From: Belliella aquatica
GTDB taxonomy: Bacteria > Bacteroidota > Bacteroidia > Cytophagales > Cyclobacteriaceae
Reading direction: 5' to 3'
DNA: 39,913 nt
NCBI RefSeq assembly: GCF_014637795.1
Contig: NZ_BMFD01000023.1
Location: 1-39,913 of the forward strand
The notes beneath the pieces are model-generated. The model ran no database searches. It was not told where the DNA came from and worked only from the letters and a program-made list of their open reading frames with translations. The translations under genes were made by a program, and so were the position numbers. Of this stretch, positions 16,228 through 24,253 are shown one piece after another. Position 1 is the stretch's first letter, and each line of letters starts with the position of its first letter.

Positions 16228-16461
16228 ATGAAAAGAATAATTATAAGTTTTGCTCTATTATTTACAATTGTTTTTTTAGGATTTTCTGAAGACTCCTGTG
16301 GTGACGGATGGAAAGGAGAATTAGCAGAACAAGATCAAGGTTGGTGTTCAAAAGTTAGAGTTGGTGAGTCTGATTTTTATGTTATTAAATGTTCCAAAAG
16401 TGTAACCCCAGATAAAATGACAATTGAAAACCAGTGTTGGATTGATTTAATTATTGAATAA
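16228..16461 (+). CDS. Small secreted four-cysteine protein
   Basis: 77 aa. A hydrophobic N-terminus (about 1-19, MKRIIISFALLFTIVFLGFS) looks like a signal peptide. The mature part of about 57 residues has cysteines at 24, 40, 55 and 70, evenly spaced and enough for two disulfides in the periplasm or outside the cell. I do not recognise a family. The ATG follows the duplicated leader, and the stop overlaps the next ATG (TAATG), so it is coupled to a DUF4221-like lipoprotein gene. The arrangement resembles the small secreted protein plus six-bladed propeller pairs (NVEALA type) seen in Bacteroidales, but the NVEALA motif is absent. Confidence 0.68.
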   Translation: MKRIIISFALLFTIVFLGFSEDSCGDGWKGELAEQDQGWCSKVRVGESDFYVIKCSKSVTPDKMTIENQCWIDLIIE

Positions 16462-17573
16462 TGCGATTTATATATTTAGTAATTTTTTCATGTTTCATTC
16501 AAAGTTGCGGTAAATCAACTGGTCAGTTCGATGGCGATGTTTCATTTATTGATGACTTGGTGTTTGAGCAGGAGTTAAGGCTGAAATTGGATGATGAAAC
16601 TTCCTCTTACAATCTAAATATGATTCATTATGATCGATTTAATGATGAAATCCTTATTCTCCCTCAAGGGGTAAATGCAATCAAGAGATTTTCACCAGAG
16701 ACAGGAGAGATGCTAGGTCAGATACTTCTAGACGTCCAAGGCCCTAATGGGGTAGGAAAAGTACGAGCCTTAAACTATGTATTAGAAGCACGCTCTGCTA
16801 ATGAGTTGATCTTATACTCTAGTGATCAAGGTACTTTTTCTTTGATCAACAGGTTTGGAAAGGTTTTAAAAAGAATTCGACTAAAAGATTATGCTAAAGT
16901 TTTGCCATATATCGATCATTTTTCAAAGATCTTGGTAAGGGATGGGTTAGTTTATTTTTACAATAATGGAGGCACCTTTGATCCGGAAGATGGAAGTTAT
17001 TACAAGGTGGATTTTGATAAAGAGGAGCTCAAACCTTTAAACATGAATTACACTTCAGTAATGGACCCAGGATATCACATACCCTTATATTATGAATTGA
17101 CAAATACTTTAAGTCTAAATGGAGAGATTATTACGCATTTTCCATTAAATGATACTTTATATTTTTGGAAAGATGGAGCAGAAGCTAAAAAATATCTCGA
17201 TTTTTGGCCATCTGCTGGGCAAGATTTTCCTAAGAGTAAAATGGAGTATGAAGAGTTGTCTGGTAAATGGGGGGAACTGGTTTATCATGGTTCATTCCGG
17301 TATTTTTACAATATTCGAGTGATGCCAGAAGCGTCAAGTTATCTCGTGGTTGGAAATGTAGGGGATGAATTGTTGGAAAATGGAGAAAAAAAATCGAATG
17401 GAAGCGTGGTTTTCATTCTGGATAAGAATTTCCAACCAATCGCCAAGTCCTTTAGGGAAAGTGACTTTTATCAATATCATCTGGTTCGTGGAAATACCGT
17501 CCTGTTGGCAAGTCTGAAGAAATTGAAGTCCGAAGATGAATTGGTATTTGATGTATTGGCCTTGCCAAAGTGA
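16461..17573 (+). CDS. DUF4221-like lipoprotein, probable beta-propeller (first of three)
   Basis: 370 aa. A lipoprotein signal peptide ends at C16 (FIQSC). The mature protein is a series of beta-rich segments with recurring aromatic/Asp turns, and VQGPNGVGKV near 92-101 is a motif I associate with DUF4221, a family of predicted six-bladed propellers. It was probably exported and lipid-anchored in the outer membrane or periplasm. It is translationally coupled to the four-cysteine protein upstream. Two more proteins of the same type follow (17631 and 19133), diverged enough that only the layout and short motifs are shared by eye. Ligand unknown. Confidence 0.72.
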   Translation: MRFIYLVIFSCFIQSCGKSTGQFDGDVSFIDDLVFEQELRLKLDDETSSYNLNMIHYDRFNDEILILPQGVNAIKRFSPETGEMLGQILLDVQGPNGVGKVRALNYVLEARSANELILYSSDQGTFSLINRFGKVLKRIRLKDYAKVLPYIDHFSKILVRDGLVYFYNNGGTFDPEDGSYYKVDFDKEELKPLNMNYTSVMDPGYHIPLYYELTNTLSLNGEIITHFPLNDTLYFWKDGAEAKKYLDFWPSAGQDFPKSKMEYEELSGKWGELVYHGSFRYFYNIRVMPEASSYLVVGNVGDELLENGEKKSNGSVVFILDKNFQPIAKSFRESDFYQYHLVRGNTVLLASLKKLKSEDELVFDVLALPK

Positions 17574-17630
17574 AAACTTACCATTTTTACATAATTTAAG
17601 GTTTCTAAAAATCTTTAACTTGTCACCCAA

Positions 17631-18746
17631 ATGAACACTTTTCTTCTTTATCTTCCTTTATTCTTACTTTCTTTTTGTACTTCAGCAGAAATTAAAAATG
17701 AAAATAGTATAGATAATAAGTACAATTTACATATTGAGGAGATTAACTTTGATTTAGGTAAATCTGTATTTTCTAGTAAGGTTGTTTTCCCGTATTCGGC
17801 TGCTTGGCAAGAAGACAAGCTAATATTTTTCAATAGGTTTGAGAATAGTTTTGATACGCTGAATTTTAATGATCGCCAATACAAGTTGGGGAAGTCGTTT
17901 GATTTAGAAGGACCCTACAGTTTGCCTAAGTTTAGTTCGTTTTATCTGAGGGATCAAGAACTGTATTTATTTTCTGGTGACAAGTTTTATTTCTTTGATC
18001 AAGAAGAGGGAAGTAGAAAGATAGGATTTGAGAATGGAACTGAGAACCCTTCTTTTAGTTTTCTGCATAAAGCTTGTATTCAATGCTCTGATGTTGTTTC
18101 AAAAGTAACAGTACATCAAAGGAATCCGGATCAGTATTTTTTAGAACATATAGAGCATCTAATTAGGGGTGACATCTATTTTGAAGAAACCCCTTTTAAT
18201 GAAATTCTATTAAAAAGAAAGCTTAAATATTCAAGTAGTGCATATTCTATTAGTAGTGATCCAAGCTTGTTTTTTGTAGAATTTAGTAATATTGGAATAG
18301 TTTCCTTTGATTTTGATTCTAAGATTCATTTAATGAAAAGTGCTGGTGAGATTGACGAGACAAGAACTTTTGAATTTAAAGAGATGGATTCTGAGAAGAA
18401 AAAAATTATGCTTCCAGAAAACGCTGGAGTCAAAGAGTTCCTCGAAATGAAAAAGGAATGGGATAATGAAGTTTCTTTTGGCCCCATCTATGCAGTTCCT
18501 GGCCAAGACTTGTTATTCAGAGTGATCAAAAGCCAAGTCTATGACTTATCGACAGACGAGAGAAAAACTTTTTTGCAGTTGCTAGACAGTGATCTTAAAG
18601 AGGTATTGATTACCTTACTGGACGAAGATGCACCTGATTTATCCGGAGAGTACTTCACATTGTCTAATGGGATTTACCTCGCCAAGCATACTGATTCAGA
18701 AGATGTGATCTCCTATTATCGTGTTTCTATTTCTGAGGCTTTTTAG
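17631..18746 (+). CDS. DUF4221-like lipoprotein, probable beta-propeller (second of three)
   Basis: 371 aa. The signal peptide ends in a lipobox at C16 (LLSFC). The rest is beta-rich, with SFDLEGPYSLPKFSSFYLRDQELYLFSG-type blades in which EGP occupies the place of the GPNG turn of its neighbour. A CIQC pair lies near 150-153 (KACIQCSDVV), unusual for the family and possibly redox-active or disulfide-bonded. It starts 57 bp after the first lipoprotein gene, so it may share its transcript. Function unknown; assignment rests on architecture and context. Confidence 0.66.
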   Translation: MNTFLLYLPLFLLSFCTSAEIKNENSIDNKYNLHIEEINFDLGKSVFSSKVVFPYSAAWQEDKLIFFNRFENSFDTLNFNDRQYKLGKSFDLEGPYSLPKFSSFYLRDQELYLFSGDKFYFFDQEEGSRKIGFENGTENPSFSFLHKACIQCSDVVSKVTVHQRNPDQYFLEHIEHLIRGDIYFEETPFNEILLKRKLKYSSSAYSISSDPSLFFVEFSNIGIVSFDFDSKIHLMKSAGEIDETRTFEFKEMDSEKKKIMLPENAGVKEFLEMKKEWDNEVSFGPIYAVPGQDLLFRVIKSQVYDLSTDERKTFLQLLDSDLKEVLITLLDEDAPDLSGEYFTLSNGIYLAKHTDSEDVISYYRVSISEAF

Positions 18747-18832
18747 TTTTCTTTTTATTTAGGTTTGAGGAGAAATTTTAAAATGGGAACTACTTAAAAA
18801 GTGTAAATATTATAAGATTTATTAAAAAAAAA

Positions 18833-18946
18833 TTGTCAACTATTGTTTTTTTTCTATCATTGTTTAAATCAATTTTATCACGGGAAAATTTGATTGGGTT
18901 TCATGATACTACCTGCGTTTTGCCAAGGGTCTAAATTTTAAGTTTT
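18833..18946 (+). promoter_or_regulatory. Duplicated promoter-leader element, copy 2
   Basis: TTG at 18833, then TATCATTG at 18855-18862. The same leader follows: TTTCATGATACTACCTGCG, TTTTGCCAAGGGTC. Spacing between boxes is 22 bp here against 24 bp in copy 1, from a shorter T run. It precedes a broken small reading frame and, farther on, the third lipoprotein gene. Confidence 0.68.
18903..18941 (+). other. Tiny open frame in leader copy 2 (MILPAFCQGSKF)
   Basis: A 12-codon frame at the same place as in copy 1. Six of the first seven residues would be coded by matching or synonymous codons and the seventh by the same TGC. It is listed separately because its conservation is the only evidence that either frame might be translated. 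Confidence 0.3.
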
Positions 18947-19040
18947 ATGAAAAAGTTTTTTATTTTCATTAATGACTTCAGGGATTATTCTTAGCTGGAC
19001 AGCCTTTAACACAAATGCATCCTTTAACTCAATTACTTAA
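18947..19040 (+). pseudogene. Degenerate small secreted-protein gene behind leader copy 2
   Basis: The ATG after leader copy 2 opens a frame starting MKKFFIFI that stops after 15 codons. A frame change near 18970 would join it to MTSGIILSWTAFNTNASFNS, ending at 19040. Together these give a signal-peptide-like stretch and a very short mature part. By position it is the counterpart of the four-cysteine gene at 16228. It could be a decayed copy or a very short peptide; I see no cysteines left. Confidence 0.45.
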
Positions 19041-19132
19041 AATTTAATAATACCTTATTTTTATGGTTAATATTGTCTGTTATTGAGGATGTTTAAAAGA
19101 TATTATTTCCTTCCAGTTAAAATCTAAATCAA

Positions 19133-20257
19133 ATGAAAAGTATACTTTCTATTTATCTACTCTTATCTATATTTTTTTGGTCTTGTAGTTCAAACAAGAG
19201 TGAAGTTAATGTAAACTTAATGGAACTTGAGTTGCAAGAAAGGTTATATTTTCCAATAGACTCAATTACTTTCAGGAATAAACTTAGAATGGGGTACCTT
19301 GAAAAATTAAACTTGCTGTATGTACACAATGAAAATCCTAAAAAAATTGACTTTTATGATTTTAGTGATCAAACTCTTGTACAGACAGTTGAGTTTGGTG
19401 AAATAGATTCTAAAAAAGTGTTTAACAGAACGATGGTTCATGTGGTATCACCAGATAGCATTTTTGTTTATGATGACATGACAAATAGTCTAATGTTATA
19501 CACATATGAAGGGAAGGAATTACTTGATTTTGGAAGTGTTTTGAATGAAAATGAAAAAGCAGATTATGGGATTATGCCATGGTGTTATTTTTATCGAAGC
19601 AATTCAGGCGATTTTTTCTTTGGAGTTACAATAAGAGGTGAGTCGGTAAAGAAAACAAATGCAAGTCCTGTGATTTCATTTTCTGGAAGTACAAAAGAAA
19701 AAAGGTTTTATGGAGCTTGGCCTGAATCATACGCTAAAGACAATCAAATGTCATTTGCAGGCCCTAGTTTCTTAGAAGTTGATGATGACCTGTTCTTGTC
19801 AATGAGTTTTTCGGACGAACTTCAAGTAATAAGCTCAAGTGGTGAATTAATTAATAAAATATATGCAGGATCAAAATTGATGCACCCCCATCGCAGTAGA
19901 CGAGGTAATGCAGGTACTCCAGAAGAAAGTGCTAGATATCAAATGACAAATTCAAAATATATGAATCTTCTCTACGATAAGTCCTCAGGATTTTTGATTA
20001 GAGAAGGTAGTATTGGTTCAAGCGTCCCAGACAATGCGAATCCATTTTCTGGTGAAATATTCCCTTCACAAAATGGGGACGATATTTATTTTGTACTAGT
20101 TGTCATTGATCCTGAAAAAGGAAAGGTAGGAGAAATTCATAGACCTGCAATCGGTAATGATGCCTTTAGCACTAAAGATGGGATTTTTATTCAGGATAGT
20201 TTTACAGACCCAAATAACGAAGATGTCTTAATCCTAAAAAGAGTGAAAATAAAATGA
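19133..20257 (+). CDS. DUF4221-like lipoprotein, probable beta-propeller (third of three)
   Basis: 374 aa. The lipoprotein signal peptide ends at C18 (FFWSC). Beta-rich repeats follow, e.g. KLRMGYLEKLNLLYVHNENP and FSDELQVISSSGELINKIY, resembling the other two lipoproteins of this block and DUF4221/six-bladed propeller proteins. The 386-bp gap upstream (18747-19132) holds leader copy 2 and a broken small frame, so this gene probably forms a second unit with the thioredoxin-like gene that begins inside its stop codon (ATGA). Ligand and role are unknown. Confidence 0.68.
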   Translation: MKSILSIYLLLSIFFWSCSSNKSEVNVNLMELELQERLYFPIDSITFRNKLRMGYLEKLNLLYVHNENPKKIDFYDFSDQTLVQTVEFGEIDSKKVFNRTMVHVVSPDSIFVYDDMTNSLMLYTYEGKELLDFGSVLNENEKADYGIMPWCYFYRSNSGDFFFGVTIRGESVKKTNASPVISFSGSTKEKRFYGAWPESYAKDNQMSFAGPSFLEVDDDLFLSMSFSDELQVISSSGELINKIYAGSKLMHPHRSRRGNAGTPEESARYQMTNSKYMNLLYDKSSGFLIREGSIGSSVPDNANPFSGEIFPSQNGDDIYFVLVVIDPEKGKVGEIHRPAIGNDAFSTKDGIFIQDSFTDPNNEDVLILKRVKIK

Positions 20258-20701
20258 GAAGAATTTTTAAGTCTTTTTTTCCTGATTAGTATTGTCCTTT
20301 TTCAATGTTGTAATTCAAAAGTACAGAATCCCACTATTGAATTATTAAATGATTTGAGGACTGAAGGGTTTAAATATGTTTTAGTCTTGCCTGATGCAGG
20401 ATGTTTGTCTTGCATCGATTCTGCTGAATTATTTATTAAAGAGAATAAAGAAAACTTTAATCTTTTTAAATTGATTTTCACAGGTAAAATTTCACCAAAA
20501 AATATAAAAAATAGGTTGGGGAGTGATATTTTAGATAAACCTTATGTTTATTTTGATTCTATCAATTCATTTAGAGTAGATTATGATATGACTATTTACC
20601 CCTTAATCATTTACTTGGAAGATGAGGATTTTTCATTCAAAGAAGTTTCACCATATCAATCTGGTAGTTTAGACTCGTTGAAATTTGTTATGGGATTGTG
20701 A
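20254..20701 (+). pseudogene. Thioredoxin-like CxxC lipoprotein, frameshifted at a T7 run
   Basis: The ATG at 20254 overlaps the upstream stop (ATGA) and encodes MRRIFKSFF, then hits TAG at 20287. Skipping one base in the T7 tract (20274-20280) continues as LISIVLFQCCNSK, a lipoprotein signal peptide, and stays open to 20701 (about 148 aa). The mature part has a strand followed by PDAGCLSCIDS, a thioredoxin-type CxxC, and an alpha/beta pattern. As written, translation could only start far inside (20354), losing the export signal. Options are pseudogene, sequencing error in the homopolymer, or slippage. It is coupled to a propeller-type lipoprotein, so an envelope redox role is plausible. Confidence 0.65.
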
Positions 20702-20826
20702 TTTTTAATTTATAATAGAAACTTAAAACTCTTTTCCTTAATGACTTTTTTTGTTAAAAGGCTAATATCAAAGGTTTCTTTTTTACCTCAAATTCCCCAA
20801 CTTGGTGTTTCAAATTTCTCTGACCT

Positions 20827-22209
20827 ATGGAACTCCAACTTTCTACTCCTGCCTTGCTTTTTTCGGCCATCACGCTGATGATGCTGGCTTTTACAAATCG
20901 ATTTTTGGCCGTTGCCAATTTGATCCGGGGACTTCATAAAAAATACCTCGAAAACCCTAAAGAAAACATCATCATTGAGCAAATTCACAATCTCAAAAAG
21001 CGCTTAAGCATGATTAAATACATGCAACTTTCCGGGGTATTAAGTTTCTTGCTTTGCGTTATTTGTATGTATCTGATCTTTATTGGTGCACAGTTCGCAG
21101 CCAATTATGTGTTTATTGGTAGTATGTTGGCACTTTTGATTTCTTTGGGGATTTCACTTGTAGAAATCCTGATTTCCACCCAAGCACTCAACCTTGAACT
21201 GAAGGATATGGAAAATCAATTTCAAGAGCGATCAAGCAGCTTTTGGTTTAAAAAGATAAAAACGATGAATAAACTCAGTATTAAAATTTCAGTATTATTC
21301 CTATTTCTAGCACTTTGGTCGTGTAATTCCAACAATACCGAAAATACTACAGAAGTAGCTTCTGCCTCTAATTTTATTCAAATAGAAAGTATTGAAGAAG
21401 CTAAAGAATTCTACACTTGGACTGCAGATAGAATCCCGATGGTTTCTGCCCATAGAGGTGGTCCTTATCCTGGCTTTCCAGAAAATTCTATTGAAGCTTT
21501 TGAAAATGTGCTAAACTATACTCCTGCGATAATTGAGTTTGATGTAGCACTAACCAAAGATTCGGTTTTGGTGCTGATGCACGATAATACACTCGACCGA
21601 ACAACCAATGGCTCTGGGAAAGTTATTGATATGACTTTCGAAGAAATCAGATCGCTTCGCTTGAAGGATAAGGATGGAAATCTTACTGATTTTATTGTAC
21701 CTACTTTAGAAGAGGTCTTAGATTGGGGAAAAGGGAAAGTACTCTACACGGTGGATATCAAAAGAGAAGTTCCTTTTGAAATGGTCATAGATGCTATCAA
21801 AAAAACGCAAGCAGAACCTTATGCTGCGGTTATTACTTACAGCGTCGAAGCAGCTAAAAAAGTACATGCTCTAGACCCAGAATTGATGCTTTCGGTAACT
21901 ATAAGGAATGAAGAAGAATTGCAGAGATTTGAAGATTCCGGAATCCCGATTGATCAATGGATTGCATTCACAGGCACTTCTGAAAGACCGGATGATTTCA
22001 ATCAATTACTCCATGAAAAAGGTGTTTTCACGATTCTTGGAGTATTGGGAAACTTAGACCGCAGCGCTATCACCCGAGGTGATCAGATTTATGCAGAATT
22101 CGTCCAAAAAGGAGCTGATATTCTAGCTACCGACAGACCGATTGAAGCTGCAAAGGCGATTGAAGGTTTGGTTCCGGAGAATAGTTCGAAGAAGAAATAT
22201 TTTCGTTAA
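20827..22209 (+). CDS. DUF2721 membrane protein fused in frame to a GDPD-family lipoprotein
   Basis: 460 aa in one frame. Residues 1-142 form a DUF2721-type protein with about three membrane helices (7-29, 68-88, 93-117). M147 then begins a complete lipoprotein signal peptide ending at C166 (LALWSC). Residues 200-450 are a glycerophosphodiester phosphodiesterase domain with HRGG (209-212), ExD at 237-239 and MHDNTLDRTT from 251, all catalytic residues intact. These are normally two genes. Removing one A from the A5 tract at 21250-21254 would give FWFKR and a TAA at once, with the GDPD ATG (21265) a few bases on. I read this as two genes joined by a one-base change or assembly error. The GDPD part should cleave glycerophosphodiesters in the periplasm. 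Confidence 0.8.
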   Translation: MELQLSTPALLFSAITLMMLAFTNRFLAVANLIRGLHKKYLENPKENIIIEQIHNLKKRLSMIKYMQLSGVLSFLLCVICMYLIFIGAQFAANYVFIGSMLALLISLGISLVEILISTQALNLELKDMENQFQERSSSFWFKKIKTMNKLSIKISVLFLFLALWSCNSNNTENTTEVASASNFIQIESIEEAKEFYTWTADRIPMVSAHRGGPYPGFPENSIEAFENVLNYTPAIIEFDVALTKDSVLVLMHDNTLDRTTNGSGKVIDMTFEEIRSLRLKDKDGNLTDFIVPTLEEVLDWGKGKVLYTVDIKREVPFEMVIDAIKKTQAEPYAAVITYSVEAAKKVHALDPELMLSVTIRNEEELQRFEDSGIPIDQWIAFTGTSERPDDFNQLLHEKGVFTILGVLGNLDRSAITRGDQIYAEFVQKGADILATDRPIEAAKAIEGLVPENSSKKKYFR

Positions 22210-22330
22210 AGAGACAAGAAACAAGAGAAAAGAATATAGACAGAGGAGAGAATAAAGACAGAAGCGAGAAACGAGAGCTTAGATTCCTACACTCTTGATT
22301 CTTGGTTCTTAATTCTTGATTCTATTAAAA
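22207..22330. repeat. 'gagacaagaaacaagag / cttgattcttggttc' intergenic repeat
   Basis: The purine-rich half (GAGACAAGAAACAAGAGAAA) is followed by its complement-like half (TCTTGATTCTTGGTTCTTAA). Between them they can fold into a weak, imperfect hairpin. It is the clearest of the four members of this family in the window and fills the whole gap before the threonine aldolase gene. Confidence 0.65.
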
Positions 22331-22337
22331 AATAATT

Positions 22338-23354
22338 ATGATTATAGACTTACGTTCAGATACCCTAACAAAACCAACCCAAGGAATGCTTGAAGCCATG
22401 TGGTCAGCACCTGTTGGGGATGATGTATTTGGAGAGGATCCAACTGTAAATGCTTTGGAGCAAAAGTTGGCAGATATGTTTGGCATGGAAGCGGGTTTGT
22501 TTTGCCCATCTGGTACGATGACCAATCAGATTGCCATCCGCTTGCATACAGGTTTACAGACTGAGGTGATTTGCCATAAATATTCACATATCTATCTTTA
22601 CGAAGGTGGAGGCATTATGTCCAATTCCCATGCGTCTGTTAAGTTGCTAGATGGCGCTTATGGTAAAATCAGTCCTCAGGATATCTTAGATTCCATCAAT
22701 CCTGATGATGTGCATGCACCGGAGACCACATTGGTTTCTCTGGAGAATACGATGAACAAAGGTGGAGGAAGCATCTACACACTGGACGAAATCAAGCCTA
22801 TCAAAGCGATCTGTGAGCAGTATGGCTTAAAGTTGCATTTGGATGGTGCCAGACTTTTCAATGCTCTGGTTGAATCAGGGGAAAGCCCTAAAGACTGGGG
22901 AATTATGTTTGATACAATTTCTATTTGTTTGAGTAAAGGTTTGGGTTGCCCAGTAGGTTCAGTGCTCTTGGGAACCAAAGCTGATATCAAACGGGCAAGA
23001 AAGGTAAGAAAAGCCTTCGGTGGCGGCATGCGTCAAGCAGGATTCTTAGCTGCAGCTGCAATCTATGCATTGGATCATCATATTGATCGATTAAAAGAAG
23101 ATCATGCTAGAGCGAGGAAATTGGGAGAAATGTTGGGACAACATCCTTTGGTTTCTGAGGTATTTCCAGTTATGACGAATATCGTGATTGCCAAATTAGC
23201 TGGAATTACGCCTGCGGAAATGCTATCAAAATTAGAATCCGAAGGAATTAAAGCCGTCAAATTTGGCAAGGATCAAGTTAGGTTTGTTACGCATTTGGAT
23301 TTTGATGATGAGATGCTGAAGAGATTTGGGGAGAAAATAATGGAAATAAGGTAG
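22338..23354 (+). CDS. ltaE: Low-specificity L-threonine aldolase
   Basis: 338 aa, normal length. The PLP fold-type I landmarks are present: CPSGTMTNQ at 56-64, HLDGAR at 167-172 binding the cofactor ring, and SKGLGCPVGS with the Schiff-base lysine K200. It splits L-threonine/allo-threonine into glycine and acetaldehyde in the cytosol. GGGMRQAGFLAAAA further supports the family. The start is the ATG at 22338, directly after the intergenic repeat. Beta-eliminating lyases of the same fold are the nearest alternative. Confidence 0.9.
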   Translation: MIIDLRSDTLTKPTQGMLEAMWSAPVGDDVFGEDPTVNALEQKLADMFGMEAGLFCPSGTMTNQIAIRLHTGLQTEVICHKYSHIYLYEGGGIMSNSHASVKLLDGAYGKISPQDILDSINPDDVHAPETTLVSLENTMNKGGGSIYTLDEIKPIKAICEQYGLKLHLDGARLFNALVESGESPKDWGIMFDTISICLSKGLGCPVGSVLLGTKADIKRARKVRKAFGGGMRQAGFLAAAAIYALDHHIDRLKEDHARARKLGEMLGQHPLVSEVFPVMTNIVIAKLAGITPAEMLSKLESEGIKAVKFGKDQVRFVTHLDFDDEMLKRFGEKIMEIR

Positions 23355-23376
23355 AAATAAGCCTCCAGCGAAATAG

Positions 23377-23583
23377 AGTAGAAATATATATTACGCTGTA
23401 AAAGTAAATATAAGAAGAGAAGCTAAAGAAAAATTTTGTGTTATAATTTCTCCAAGCCACTTCATTGTTAAAGACGGGAAATTGGTTTCCAAATTTATAG
23501 ACTCTTCTTTGGTTCCTTATTCAGCTTATTGGGATCTGCTTCAGGCAGAATTGGAGAAAGCTATTATAGATTTTGAAAAATAA
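23377..23583 (+). pseudogene. Start-less remnant of a small unknown gene
   Basis: A frame free of stops from 23377 to TAA at 23581-23583 would read YYAVKVNIRREAKEKF and on to DLLQAELEKAIIDFEK, with sensible protein-like composition. It has no ATG, GTG or TTG near its 5' end, so it looks like a gene that has lost its start. It ends 2 bp before the convergent toxin remnant. I do not recognise the family. Confidence 0.4.
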
Positions 23584-23584
23584 G

Positions 23585-23839
23585 TCAATAATGGTATCTG
23601 CATTGCATTATGATTATCGAATTAGACTCAAGCTTGTAAATTAATCGATGCTCAAGGTCAATCCTTCTCGACCACCATCCAGAAAGATGATGTTTTAAAG
23701 GCTCGGGTTTTCCCAAGCCTTCAAAAGGTGTTCTTTGAGCATCTTTAATTAATAAATTAATTTTTTTCAAAGTTTATTAATCATGTTGTTGCCAATACAA
23801 GTAGTCCTCCCAAGCAGAATCTAAAAATATAATTTTCAT
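23585..23839 (-). pseudogene. yoeB: YoeB-type toxin gene interrupted by two consecutive stops
   Basis: Read from the ATG at 23839, the frame encodes MKIIFLDSAWEDYLYWQQHD, then TAA TAA, then TLKKINLLIKDAQRTPFEG and the rest of YoeB to SIIIMQCRYHY. Length (84 codons) and sequence match the family apart from the two stops, which replace two residues that are usually lysine. The catalytic Glu (PFEG), Arg (SRR) and C-terminal His-Tyr remain. YoeB cleaves mRNA on the ribosome. Restart at the TTG (23770) would drop the first strand, so it is probably inactive. The antitoxin gene 5 bp upstream is intact. Confidence 0.85.
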
Positions 23840-23844
23840 AAAAG

Positions 23845-24096
23845 TTATTCAATTAGTGACCTCTCTTGTCCTTTGTTATTTTCATATTCTTCAAGGCCCT
23901 TCATCAATCTTTCTGCATTCTTCGGGCTTTTAAGAAGATAAAAAGTTTCTTGCATACTTTCATAATCCGATTTTGAAAGTACCACAACATCTTCACCATT
24001 AGCTCTTGTTATAAATAAAGGTTCCTTATTTATGAAAACTTTATCCAAAAATGATTTTAAGTTTTGCCTGAAATTGGAATAGCTAGTAATCTCCAT
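23845..24096 (-). CDS. yefM: YefM/Phd family antitoxin
   Basis: 83 aa. The N-terminal half shows the Phd/YefM DNA-binding fold (SYSNFRQNLKSFLDKV, then PLFITRANGEDVVVLSKSDYESM). The C-terminal half (50-83) is the acidic, flexible toxin-binding tail. It lies 5 bp before the broken yoeB and the pair keep the usual antitoxin-first order. It should still repress its own promoter through the palindrome at 24134-24157. With the toxin broken, it may survive as an orphan antitoxin or by cross-neutralising another YoeB. Confidence 0.88.
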   Translation of the reverse strand: MEITSYSNFRQNLKSFLDKVFINKEPLFITRANGEDVVVLSKSDYESMQETFYLLKSPKNAERLMKGLEEYENNKGQERSLIE

Positions 24097-24133
24097 TGAT
24101 TTAAATTTTATATCAAGTAAGAAATAGATTGAC

Positions 24134-24157
24134 TATAGTACAACTTATTGTACTATA
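24134..24157. promoter_or_regulatory. Palindromic operator of the yefM-yoeB unit
   Basis: Perfect 10-bp inverted repeat TATAGTACAA / TTGTACTATA separated by 4 bp, 38 bp before the antitoxin start. The GTAC cores resemble the TGTACA-type sites bound by YefM. A further TGTAC half-site lies near 24175-24179. Confidence 0.72.
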
Positions 24158-24253
24158 TTTTTTTAGTTATTTTTTGTACGCCTTTATTTGATCATTAATC
24201 TTCTAGAGTCATGACATATTGTTAATTTGCATTTCTATAAATCGAAGTCGATA

